A DNA stretch of 64,000 nucleotides from an uncultured Lachnospiraceae bacterium (GTDB taxonomy: Bacteria; Bacillota; Clostridia; Lachnospirales; Lachnospiraceae): assembly GCA_910587105.1 (NCBI GenBank), contig CAJUMB010000009.1:1-64000 (forward strand), read 5' to 3'. Under the pieces are notes generated by a model that searched no databases, was not told where the DNA came from, and saw only the letters and a program-made list of their open reading frames with translations. Position 1 is the first letter of the stretch, and every line of letters starts with the position of its first letter. The translations under genes and the position numbers were made by a program. Below, piece after piece: positions 42,959-50,201 of the stretch.

Positions 42959-43516
42959 ATGAATTTTGAAGAAAAAGCGCGGGAATGGTTAGAAGAAATA
43001 GCCGGACGGGGCCAGGAGCATTACGAGCCTTTCTGGAATGTGGAAAAATGCGGCCATTCATTCGTCATGATGCAGAAAATGAGCACCACCAGCCGGAGCA
43101 CTTTTCTGGGGGTGGACACCAAATGGGGGAAGATGACCACAGGGGGGGAATATTGTTATTTTTATCTGTGTGAGAAACTTACTCTGGAACTTCTGCGGGA
43201 ATGTTCTGAGTGGATTTCCCAGATGGAGCAGGAGGATGTGGACAAAAGCAATGACCAGCACTGTTTTACTTTTATCAGTCTTGTATTGGTTACAGACGGA
43301 CCGGTTACAAAAGAAATGCAAAAGTTTATCAAACGTTACAAACACATCACATATTACAATGAAAAGAAAGAAGAATACGGCTGGAGTTCCGGCTGTCTCG
43401 CTGTGATGGACCTGTCAAATGGTGAGATGTACAGCAACGTTATGGGAGACTCCCTGCAGAAGCGTCTGCAGGGAGAAAATGGGAAGAAGAAAGGGCTGTT
43501 TCGATTTTTTCAGTAA
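42959..43516 (+). CDS. hypothetical protein
   Basis: A 185-residue protein with no signal peptide or membrane segment and a mixed alpha/beta look. Visible stretches include CGHSFVMMQKMSTTSRSTFLG, KWGKMTTGGEYCYFYLCE and HCFTFISLVLVTDG. The C-terminal tail is basic (GKKKGLFRFF). I do not recognise the family. AACAAGGAGGAATGG precedes the ATG. It runs up to a decayed mobile-type gene on the other strand. Confidence 0.7.
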   Translation: MNFEEKAREWLEEIAGRGQEHYEPFWNVEKCGHSFVMMQKMSTTSRSTFLGVDTKWGKMTTGGEYCYFYLCEKLTLELLRECSEWISQMEQEDVDKSNDQHCFTFISLVLVTDGPVTKEMQKFIKRYKHITYYNEKKEEYGWSSGCLAVMDLSNGEMYSNVMGDSLQKRLQGENGKKKGLFRFFQ

Positions 43517-43521
43517 GGCTT

Positions 43522-44430
43522 TTAGAGGATTTTTACTTTACAGGAATGTTTTTTTGTCTTTTTGCTGTAACCGATTCCCACAGCCCTTATTTTTCCTGTA
43601 AATTTGGGCGCCTCCGCAGTTTTTCCACGAAAACAGAGCGCGTAATTTTTGTCTTCTATCTGCCGGATTGCCTCGTCGGGGGTGTGGTCAATTTTCAGCT
43701 CCAGAATGATGCAGTCAGCACTTTTATCCACTTCAGGATAGAATAGAAAGTCAGCAATCCGGTGCCCGCTTTTTCTTCTCTTTCCACCCGGTACGTGTCT
43801 CTGGCCGCCAGATAGGCAAGGTTTACAACGGCGGTATACATATCCCAGTGAAGGCTCTCTGCGTATCATATCAGCGAATTTGTCCATTAATTCTTTGTTG
43901 GGAATGAAGACTTTTCCATTTTTATAACTTAAGAATCCATAGACCACCATGGCGGAAAAGATTTCATCCTTTGTTTTCAGGTGCATGGATACTGCCGCAT
44001 ATTCCTGTATTTTCACCGGGATGGCGGTCCCGGCCATCATTTGGGCCAGATCCTCACGGACTGCGTCTATGTTGTTTTTTACGTAATAAAAGATTTCATC
44101 GTAAGGTCAGGAGCTGGTCCAGTAGTTTCCCAGATTGTTGTTGGACAGGGCCGCAGTTACGGAACGGGGATTGTATAAACGCTTTTCTGATTTTGTGTGA
44201 TAACCGTCATACCAGTGCTTGAGTCCCCGCTGAGTGACCCGCCAGGGCTTTGCCGTGTTTTGGTGATAACGTTTTAGTAATGCGTCTGTCTCTTCCTGGG
44301 TAAATCCAAAGTACTCGGAGAATCGTTCTTCTTCCGTGATAAATGCCTGATGAAAGATAAAATCCCATTCATCCAGCACAAAGATAAACCTAGCAGATTC
44401 GCTTTCTGTGTAAATCTGTGCTAGAGCGTG
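43522..44430 (-). pseudogene. decayed AAA-ATPase-like / PD-(D/E)XK nuclease family protein
   Basis: Remains of the widespread gut-bacterial family with an AAA-ATPase-like domain and a C-terminal PD-(D/E)XK domain (Pfam AAA-ATPase_like plus PDDEXK_9). Kept pieces are FIFVLDEWDFIF (Walker B), YFGFTQEETDALL, HWYDGYHTKSEKRLYNPRSV, KTKDEIFSAMVVYGFLSY, and IADFLFYPEVDKSADCIILELKIDHTP. Damage seen: no P-loop region at the 5' end; an in-frame TGA at 44109-44107 inside YWTSS-PYDEIFYY; a join after SLGYVYR that shifts frame into AVVNLAYLAARDTYRV; and a further frameshift near AGTG. From memory of the family, segments are also missing after FITEEE and after GYVYR. Confidence 0.85.
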
Positions 44431-44576
44431 TTTGAAAATTCATTCACGCCACCCATACGCCCCACTTTGCGGCAGATTTGCCCCTTATTCGGTTGCTGTA
44501 GCCCGCTACAGCGCCCTCATGCGGAACAAATCTCCCACAAACTGTGACGCACGGTTGACATAAAGCAATTTTCAAA
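44431..44576. repeat. 146-bp palindromic (MITE-like) element
   Basis: The termini TTTGAAAATT (44431-44440) and AATTTTCAAA (44567-44576) are perfect inverted repeats. The arms stay complementary inward (TTTG.GG.AGATTTG and its complement) to a central GCTGTAG / CTACAGC stem with a short loop. Many arm mismatches become G-U pairs on the minus strand, so a minus-strand RNA could fold into one long hairpin. It abuts the 5' break of the pseudogene. Confidence 0.7.
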
Positions 44577-44715
44577 AATCATCATTCTATCACGAATGTT
44601 TGGCCACAACTGGCAAAGAGGATAAAAAGTTTTACAAAATATCAAAAATTAGTTATTAAGACTGCATGACGGGGTGACCTGCCTCCGATCGGTGTCACTG
44701 CAGTAAAATTTGTAG

Positions 44716-44744
44716 TTGAAAAATCCATGTGAATGACATATAAT
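44716..44744 (+). promoter_or_regulatory. promoter of putative antitoxin RNA
   Basis: TTGAAA at 44716-44721, a 17-base spacer and TATAAT at 44739-44744. Confidence 0.75.
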
Positions 44745-44750
44745 ATGCTT

Positions 44751-44856
44751 AACAAGGGAGCCAGAAGGTGAGCACACATCACCCGACCCGGCGTTATATC
44801 AAGCTAAGAAATAGCCGTCTACTTTTCCAGGAGCAGGACGGCTATTTCTTATTTTT
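44751..44856 (+). ncRNA. putative type I antitoxin RNA
   Basis: The strong promoter upstream predicts a transcript of about 105 bases from near 44751 to a 14-bp perfect hairpin (44806-44819 / 44837-44850) followed by ATTTTT. It has no convincing ORF. It runs towards the holin-like toxin gene on the other strand, overlapping its last codons, stop and 3' hairpin. Its 5' part GGTGAGCAC can also pair with GTGCTCTCACC in the toxin leader. This is the convergent layout of TxpA/RatA- or BsrG/SR4-type systems. RNA expression is inferred. Confidence 0.65.
44806..44856. terminator. shared hairpin terminator of toxin and antitoxin transcripts
   Basis: AAGAAATAGCCGTC / GACGGCTATTTCTT, 14 bp perfect, 17-base loop. 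The T-run is good on the plus strand (ATTTTT) and weaker on the minus strand. Confidence 0.85.
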
Positions 44857-44925
44857 CAGATTCAGAATTGCAACAACTAGCAGAGCCATAGTAAGCATAA
44901 TCTGCATTTCCTCATATGTACTCAT
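44842..44925 (-). CDS. putative holin-like type I toxin peptide
   Basis: A 27-residue peptide too short for ordinary gene finding. It opens MSTYEEMQIML, continues with the hydrophobic helix TMALLVVAIL and ends NLKNKK. This is the layout of the putative holin-like toxin family (MSTYE opening, one membrane helix, Lys-rich end), related to TxpA/BsrG type I toxins. GGAGGGTGG lies 8 bases before the ATG. The stop codon lies inside the terminator stem. A good promoter precedes a leader of about 64 bases. Likely membrane-acting when not silenced by the convergent RNA. Confidence 0.8.
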   Translation of the reverse strand: MSTYEEMQIMLTMALLVVAILNLKNKK

Positions 44926-44995
44926 AATAATCACCACCCTCCGTAAGGTACTCGGATTGGGTGAGAGCACGTCCCCCGGTTCCCCTGGTAAGCAT

Positions 44996-45024
44996 ATTAT
45001 ATTGTCATGGTACACTGGTGTCGG
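44996..45024 (-). promoter_or_regulatory. promoter of the toxin gene
   Basis: On the minus strand CCGACA (45024-45019), a 17-base spacer and TATAAT (45001-44996). The sequence around the -10 and start, TGACAATATAATATGCTTA, closely matches that of the antitoxin promoter. Confidence 0.75.
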
Positions 45025-45105
45025 TCTGCCTTCGCCAGCTTAATGGCGGCGAGTCGGAATCCTATGCCCGATGCCGCCAGAACGGAAATAGGGGTAGGTT
45101 TGGGG

Positions 45106-45519
45106 TTATTTGGGGGTGTCTGAGCTGTCTGGCTCTTGTGGCGGTTCGTCGGGTCCCGGTTCTGTCAAGCTGTTTCTGTATTTAGGTATCTCAAGCAAGT
45201 CTTTTGTGTATTCTTCAACTTTATTCATTGCTTCAAATGTGAGTTGCTTTACATTTGAGCTGATACTGGCTATTTTCCCCCCATATAGGAAAAAATCTTT
45301 TCTTTCATCTAATGGATAAGCTGACCAATCATCTATTAATGTATTTACAGAGCAGTCTAATGCATCTGCAATTTTGCGTATAGTGTGAAGCTGCAAATTG
45401 GATTTTTCATTTTCGTATTGAGCGATAGCCGCTTGTGAGACTTTTAATTTTTCTCCTAATTCTTTTTGAGTAAGCCCTGCTTCTTTTCTGGCTTGTCGAA
45501 TTTTTTCACCAGTCGTCAC
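45106..45519 (-). CDS. XRE family transcriptional regulator
   Basis: A 137-residue protein with an N-terminal Cro/C1 helix-turn-helix (GEKIRQARKEAGLTQKELGEKLKVSQAAIAQYENEKS split by turns, about residues 3-40), a middle helical region, and a Pro/Glu-rich tail ending DSSDTPK. The start is GTG 45519 behind GAGGTG; the earlier in-frame ATG at 45549 has no ribosome site. It is divergent from an XRE-like fragment, the arrangement of phage or conjugative-element repressor regions. Confidence 0.88.
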   Translation of the reverse strand: MTTGEKIRQARKEAGLTQKELGEKLKVSQAAIAQYENEKSNLQLHTIRKIADALDCSVNTLIDDWSAYPLDERKDFFLYGGKIASISSNVKQLTFEAMNKVEEYTKDLLEIPKYRNSLTEPGPDEPPQEPDSSDTPK

Positions 45520-45556
45520 TCTAATCACCTCATTTCTAAAAGAAATCATATCACAA

Positions 45557-45622
45557 ATTATACTAAAATAAAAGATAAAACTTATATTTATATACTTATA
45601 TTAGGATAATTCTGATATTATC
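45557..45622. promoter_or_regulatory. divergent control region with a palindromic operator candidate
   Basis: A minus-strand TATAAT lies at 45562-45557, about 40 bases before the repressor start. Tandem ACTTATA motifs follow between 45580 and 45601, and GATAAT-N6-ATTATC spans 45605-45622. This is typical of a self-regulated repressor, but the binding is inferred. Confidence 0.45.
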
Positions 45623-45682
45623 ATATAAGAGAGATAAGATAAACATTATATTTTGCGATATTGAAGAACAGGAGGTGAGAAC

Positions 45683-45877
45683 ATGAGAATCGACAGAGTA
45701 AAGTTAGCAGCTGAACTGACAAGGCAGGAAATGACGCGGAAACGGATTGTGGAGCTGTCCGGCGTTTCCAGGGCAACTAATGATATTACATTAAGTCCGG
45801 CAAGAGCTGTACCGATGAAATCGGGCGGAAAATAGCCAAGGGGGATTGGAGTCGAATTAGCACAGATTACTGAATAA
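45683..45877 (+). pseudogene. frameshifted small XRE-type regulator
   Basis: The reading frame starts MRIDRVKLAAELTRQEMT and runs RIVELSGVSRAT, a normal XRE helix-turn-helix. It then loses frame near 45780; the correct continuation KSGKSCTDEIGRKIAKGIG and VELAQITE lies in another frame, ending with TAA at 45877. The broken frame itself stops at 45835 after 50 residues. AGGAGGTGAG precedes the ATG. Intact members sit beside repressors in integrative elements. Confidence 0.75.
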
Positions 45878-45924
45878 AATACACATGCCGGCCGGGCGTG
45901 GAAATAGCTGGAAAGAGGGAAGCC

Positions 45925-45993
45925 ATGGCATACCACTTAAGCAGGTATGAACAGGAGACGAAAAAGCCCCTGAAATCAACGGAAAATAGCTGA
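45925..45993 (+). pseudogene. remnant of a mobile-element ORF (MAYHLSRYEQET...)
   Basis: A 22-residue frame beginning MAYHLSRYEQET behind GAAAGAGGGAAG. This opening is familiar from small conserved proteins of Firmicute plasmids and integrative elements (MAY.SRYEQET), which are much longer. Here it breaks off after 12 residues into unrelated sequence and ends within the terminator of the neighbouring ABC operon. Confidence 0.5.
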
Positions 45994-46009
45994 TAAACAG
46001 GGGCAAAAA
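45961..46009 (-). terminator. terminator of the ABC transporter operon
   Basis: On the minus strand GCCCCTG / CAGGGGC with a longer loop, followed by TTTTTCG. Confidence 0.75.
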
Positions 46010-46058
46010 GTATTATGAATCCTGAAACAGACAATTATTTTACAGCGGTTTTGCTTTT

Positions 46059-48671
46059 TTAGTTTTCCACCAGACAGGAGATCAGGCTTTGTTTTCTCTG
46101 GGGCAGATAGACCAGATACGGAATCAGGGCACCCAGAATCAAAAGCACCGGGAAAACCGCCAGCATGGGCCATATGACGAAATGGTATTTCATAAACCAC
46201 ATTCCCCCGGTGACCGCCCGGCAGACAGTGAGAGAGAACAAAATCCCCAGGATGAAGGAGAACGCGATGGTAATGCCTGCGTAAAACAGTCCCTCAAGTA
46301 TCAGCATCTGGGAGAGCTGTTTTCTGGTCATGCCGATGGCTTCCATCATAGCGAATTCTTTTTTTCTGGATACGATGCCTGTCAAAATGGTGTTGACAAA
46401 ATTCAGGATTCCCACCATGCCGATAATAGCTGTGAGCACACCGCCGATTAAAATAAACAGTCCGCTCAGTTTGGAAAATTCGTTCATGTGAGTCAGTTTG
46501 GATTCGTATGACATGACAGGTTCCTGTGTGGTGGTGTAATCTTCAATGAACCGTTCAAATTCAGCTTCCTTTCCGTCTTCCACGCTGAGGGCACAGGTCA
46601 TCAGGTATTTTTCAGATATCATTTCTTTAAAGATATCTGCCGTTGTATAGTATACAAATTCATATCCCATCCGGCAGGTCAGTCCATAGTAATTGGTTTT
46701 AATTAATGAGAGGATCTCAAACTCACGGCTGGTGCCGTCGGGAAGAACCAGTGTCACCTTGTCCCCTGGCTGATGCCAGATAGTTTCCTCCATCACCTGA
46801 TTGTTGTCATCGGTGTCTACAGCGCTCAGCAGATAGTTTCCGCCAGCCAGTTTTTCACGGATGACATCCATATCCTTTTCGCCTTTCCACACTTCAACTG
46901 CGTCCAGAGGCAGGTCCTCCAGTCCGTAGAAAGCAGTTCGTCCCCGATAAGTGCCCCATTTGTCTTCTTCCAGGGGGACTTTCTGTCCGTTTCGGATGTA
47001 ATAGAGATTTCCGTTCTCATCTCTTGGCATATGTTTTGGCGGCTGGTAGGAGTCGGCCTTTAGGGCTGTGGCAGTATTGCAGTAAATCCGCCCGCTTTTT
47101 TCGAATCCATCCTGTGCTTCGCAGGCTGATATGAAAGATTCGGAGAGATTTTCTTCATCAATGGTGTTGTCAGTGGCTCCAAAATAAAGATCCAGGCCGA
47201 AGTAACGGGCGTTTCCGATGAGAAAATCAAAGGTGGCGAACTTCTTCAGGTATACATGGATGTCAAAGGCGTTGGTGATGGTGAATACACTGTTTAGCAG
47301 GACTACTGCCAGCGAGAGGGAGAGTATGACAACCGCAGTTCTGCTTTTATTTCGTCCCAGGTTGGCCAGTGCCATTCGGTGTATCCTGCTGCCGGTGGTG
47401 CGCTTTGTAAGGGATGCCCTTTTAACGCCTGATTTTGTGTTGTCAGTGTAGCGCACGGCTTCCACAGGAGATACTTTTGCCGCCATTCTCGAGGGCTTCC
47501 CGATAGAAATCAGTACAGTCAGGAGGGTAAAAGCCGCTGCGCCGGCCAGGATCACCGGATGGAAGGTGACCGGTGCGCTCTCCTGAAAGATGGTGATTGC
47601 AATCACATGGGGGACAATCTGTTTTCCGATGAAAAAGCCAGCCAGGATGCCCAGAGGGATGCCCAGTACAGACAATAAAAGTGCCTGTCTGCGCAGGATC
47701 ATTTTCAGCTGCCGTCCGGTGGTGCCTACTGTTTTCAACAGGCCGTAATAGCGGATATCCTTGATCACAGATATCTGAAATACATTATAAATAATCAGGT
47801 ATCCAGTGAGGAAGATCAGCAGCAGTCCTGCGGCCAGGGCAGTCATGGTCACAGAGTCGCTTTCAGCGCCGTCACTGATATATGCCCAGTTGGCGTTGCT
47901 GGCAATGAAATACTCTTGTTCTTCCTCTGTGGAATAACCGCAGTCTTCGATGACTTTATTCAGTTTCTTTTGTATTCCAATAGAATTTGAAAAATTCACA
48001 TCCATGCGGATGGCTCCCGTAGAGGAGTAGTCCTGGTCGTATGTGTAGACAAGTTCATGGGCATATTCTTTCAGGTAGGCATCTGACACAATGGCAAATC
48101 CCACATTCAGGGCAGGGTCGGAATGGATTATGCCGCTGACGGTGAATGTGCGTTTGATTATGTCCGGGCTGCTCTGCTTCAGCTGAAACTGGAAGGTTAC
48201 TTTTTGTCCAGGCTCTGCCTTCAGCCCCAGAAGGTCCATAGAAGTCTCATCCAGGAGAATTTCGTCTGCAAGTTCCGGCGCCTTCCCCTTCAGAATTTGT
48301 ATGAAACAGTGTTCATAATGGTAAGCCGGGATGTACCAGGACTCCAGATGGCGTTTCAGAAACTCCGGATTTCTCACGTAATCGGCGGTTAAAATGCAGG
48401 GAGCGGATTCTTTGATAAGGGGGTGTTCTTTCAGCTTGTTGTACTGCTTGCGGGTCAGGTTTTTGATCACACCGTGGCTGTCTCCCCCGGACTGGCGCAT
48501 GGTGGAGAGCTGAAAGCTCTCGATGGCGCCCATACCGATGGTGAACAGTGTGGTGAACAAAGTGGTGGTCAGGGCGATGGCCAGCACGGCGATGATATTT
48601 CGGGTTCTGCTGTTTTGGAAACTTTTGTCCGCCAGACGGCGGATGACTTTACGATTTTTCACTTTATGCAT
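46059..48671 (-). CDS. ABC transporter permease, FtsX/MacB-like
   Basis: An 870-residue permease. It has an N-terminal helix (NIIAVLAIALTTTLFTTLFT), a large extracytoplasmic domain, a first FtsX unit of about three helices (LAAGLLLIFLTGYLIIYNVFQI onward), a second helix and extracytoplasmic domain (RTAVVILSLSLAVVLLNSVF), and a final FtsX unit (GGVLTAIIGMVGILNFVNTI, EFAMMEAIGMTRKQL). This layout suits mechanotransmission exporters for lipoproteins, peptides or antibiotics. The start at 48671 follows AGGAGG; a longer start at 48752 lies inside the ATPase gene. It overlaps that gene by 8 bases. Confidence 0.9.
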   Translation of the reverse strand: MHKVKNRKVIRRLADKSFQNSRTRNIIAVLAIALTTTLFTTLFTIGMGAIESFQLSTMRQSGGDSHGVIKNLTRKQYNKLKEHPLIKESAPCILTADYVRNPEFLKRHLESWYIPAYHYEHCFIQILKGKAPELADEILLDETSMDLLGLKAEPGQKVTFQFQLKQSSPDIIKRTFTVSGIIHSDPALNVGFAIVSDAYLKEYAHELVYTYDQDYSSTGAIRMDVNFSNSIGIQKKLNKVIEDCGYSTEEEQEYFIASNANWAYISDGAESDSVTMTALAAGLLLIFLTGYLIIYNVFQISVIKDIRYYGLLKTVGTTGRQLKMILRRQALLLSVLGIPLGILAGFFIGKQIVPHVIAITIFQESAPVTFHPVILAGAAAFTLLTVLISIGKPSRMAAKVSPVEAVRYTDNTKSGVKRASLTKRTTGSRIHRMALANLGRNKSRTAVVILSLSLAVVLLNSVFTITNAFDIHVYLKKFATFDFLIGNARYFGLDLYFGATDNTIDEENLSESFISACEAQDGFEKSGRIYCNTATALKADSYQPPKHMPRDENGNLYYIRNGQKVPLEEDKWGTYRGRTAFYGLEDLPLDAVEVWKGEKDMDVIREKLAGGNYLLSAVDTDDNNQVMEETIWHQPGDKVTLVLPDGTSREFEILSLIKTNYYGLTCRMGYEFVYYTTADIFKEMISEKYLMTCALSVEDGKEAEFERFIEDYTTTQEPVMSYESKLTHMNEFSKLSGLFILIGGVLTAIIGMVGILNFVNTILTGIVSRKKEFAMMEAIGMTRKQLSQMLILEGLFYAGITIAFSFILGILFSLTVCRAVTGGMWFMKYHFVIWPMLAVFPVLLILGALIPYLVYLPQRKQSLISCLVEN

Positions 48672-49362
48672 GGTGTCTGTCCTCCTGAATCCTTCCGTCG
48701 CTTTTGATCTTTCCGTCCTCAATGCGGACAATCCGGTCTGCCAGCTGGGCAATTTCTTCGTTATGGGTAATCATGACCATGGTCTGCTTAAAACGGTCGC
48801 TGCTGACTTTCAAAAGGCTTAACACATCCTGGCTGGTGGCGGAGTCAAGATTTCCGGTGGGTTCGTCCGCCAGCAGTATGGCCGGTTTGGCAGCCAGCGC
48901 CCGGGCAATAGCCGCCCGTTGCTGCTGGCCGCCGGAGAGCTGAGAGGGCAGGCTGTATTTTTTGCTGCCCAGTCCCAGCACTTTCAGAATATCTTCCACA
49001 TAGGCTTTGTCAGGCTGATTCCCATCAAGCTCCACGGGAAGAATAATATTTTCATAGACATTCAAAACCGGGACTAGATTGTAATTCTGGAACACAAATC
49101 CAATTTTGCGCCTGCGGAAAATGGTAAGCTCCTCGTCTTTGAGCTGGGAAATATCCTGGCCGTCAACCTCCACAGTTCCTGAAGTGGGGTGGTCCAGGCC
49201 GCCCAGCATATGCAGGAGGGTAGATTTTCCGCTTCCGGAAGTCCCCACCACAGAGACAAATTCTCCCTGCTCAATGGAAAGGCTCACATTGTCCAGTGCT
49301 TTTACCAGAGTTTCTCCTTTTCCGTAATACTTTTTCAATTTGCTGGTCTGTAAAATATACAT
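48664..49362 (-). CDS. ABC transporter ATP-binding protein (MacB/LolD class)
   Basis: A 232-residue ATPase. Walker A is GTSGSGKST, the class hallmark DGQDISQLKDEELTIFRR precedes the Q-loop GFVFQNYNLVPVL, the signature is LSGGQQQRAAIARAL, Walker B is ILLADEPTGNLD, and the switch is ITHN. The start at 49362 follows GGGAGG; the longer frame to 49446 is not conserved. It is paired with the FtsX-like permease downstream. No two-component system is adjacent, unlike many Bce-type modules. Confidence 0.93.
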   Translation of the reverse strand: MYILQTSKLKKYYGKGETLVKALDNVSLSIEQGEFVSVVGTSGSGKSTLLHMLGGLDHPTSGTVEVDGQDISQLKDEELTIFRRRKIGFVFQNYNLVPVLNVYENIILPVELDGNQPDKAYVEDILKVLGLGSKKYSLPSQLSGGQQQRAAIARALAAKPAILLADEPTGNLDSATSQDVLSLLKVSSDRFKQTMVMITHNEEIAQLADRIVRIEDGKIKSDGRIQEDRHHA

Positions 49363-49521
49363 AGGTATCCTCCCTTGTTTTGATCTCAATTTTTTTGGAA
49401 AAACTTTTTTTGATAAGATGATTATACTACAAGATTCTTTCCACATTCTTTCGAGAATCTAACAGTTTTGTCAGATTGTTGTGAGAGGAAACACATGAGA
49501 GAACATACACGGATAATTCCA

Positions 49522-49550
49522 TAGACTTTACACTTGCATTGTGTTATACT
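49522..49550 (+). promoter_or_regulatory. promoter of the coiled-coil gene
   Basis: TAGACT at 49522-49527, a 17-base spacer, and TATACT at 49545-49550. The ATG lies 44 bases further on. Confidence 0.55.
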
Positions 49551-49593
49551 ATATAAAACTTGAAAATGCACACAATCAAGGGAGTGGGATTTA

Positions 49594-50199
49594 ATGACAG
49601 ATAACGAATTATTACTTGCCATATCCAACATGATTCAACCTGTTAGAGAGGATATTCAGGGAATCAGAGAGGAACTTCGGGAAGTTAAAGCAGACATTAG
49701 TACGTTAAAGACAGACATTAGTACGTTAAAGACAGACATCAGTGCGTTAAAAGCAGATGTCAGTGAATTAAAGACGGAAGTCAGCGTATTAAAAACGGAT
49801 GTTAATGTATTAAAGACGGAAGTCAGTGAACTGAAGAAAGATGTCAATGTATTAAAGACAGAAGTCAGTGAACTGAAGAAAGATGTCAATGTATTAAAGA
49901 CAGAAGTCAGTGAACTGAAGAAAGATGTCAATATATTAAAGACAGAAGTTGATGAACTAAAAACAGGACTCCGGAAAGTGGAAGCAGGCCTTGAAGAAGT
50001 GAAAGCCAGGGTGAAAAAGATTGAACTCACCCAGGAAAATATAATTCTGCCGCGGTTAGACACAATAGAATCATGCTATACAACTACATATGATAAGTAC
50101 AAGGAAAGTGTGGAAACTTATGAGTCAATCAAGCAGGACATGTCTATTGTAAAAAGGGTAATAGCAGAGCACAGTGAGACGCTGCAGAAGATTTCGTAA
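49594..50199 (+). CDS. heptad-repeat coiled-coil protein
   Basis: A 201-residue soluble protein. After about 30 residues come thirteen consecutive seven-residue units of the form xDVxxLK or xEVxELK (ADISTLK, TDISTLK, TDVNVLK, TEVSELK, KDVNVLK and so on), a nearly ideal coiled coil, then a less regular helical C terminus. The array is built from 21- and 42-base DNA repeats. Similar short proteins are common beside mobile or regulatory genes, but no function is assigned. AGGGAGTGGG precedes the ATG. The MATE gene starts 2 bases after the stop, so they are probably cotranscribed. Confidence 0.75.
   Translation: MTDNELLLAISNMIQPVREDIQGIREELREVKADISTLKTDISTLKTDISALKADVSELKTEVSVLKTDVNVLKTEVSELKKDVNVLKTEVSELKKDVNVLKTEVSELKKDVNILKTEVDELKTGLRKVEAGLEEVKARVKKIELTQENIILPRLDTIESCYTTTYDKYKESVETYESIKQDMSIVKRVIAEHSETLQKIS
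49807..49932 (+). repeat. 42-bp tandem repeat, three copies
   Basis: Units at 49807-49848, 49849-49890 and 49891-49932 each encode VLKTEVSELKKDVN. The second and third are identical and the first differs by one base. Less perfect 21-base units lie upstream. Confidence 0.9.
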
Positions 50200-50201
50200 T
50201 T

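Noticed and set aside
49680..49960. Regularly repeated DNA that could be read as a CRISPR-like array
   Set aside because: The units are adjacent without spacers and translate into continuous heptads within a gene.
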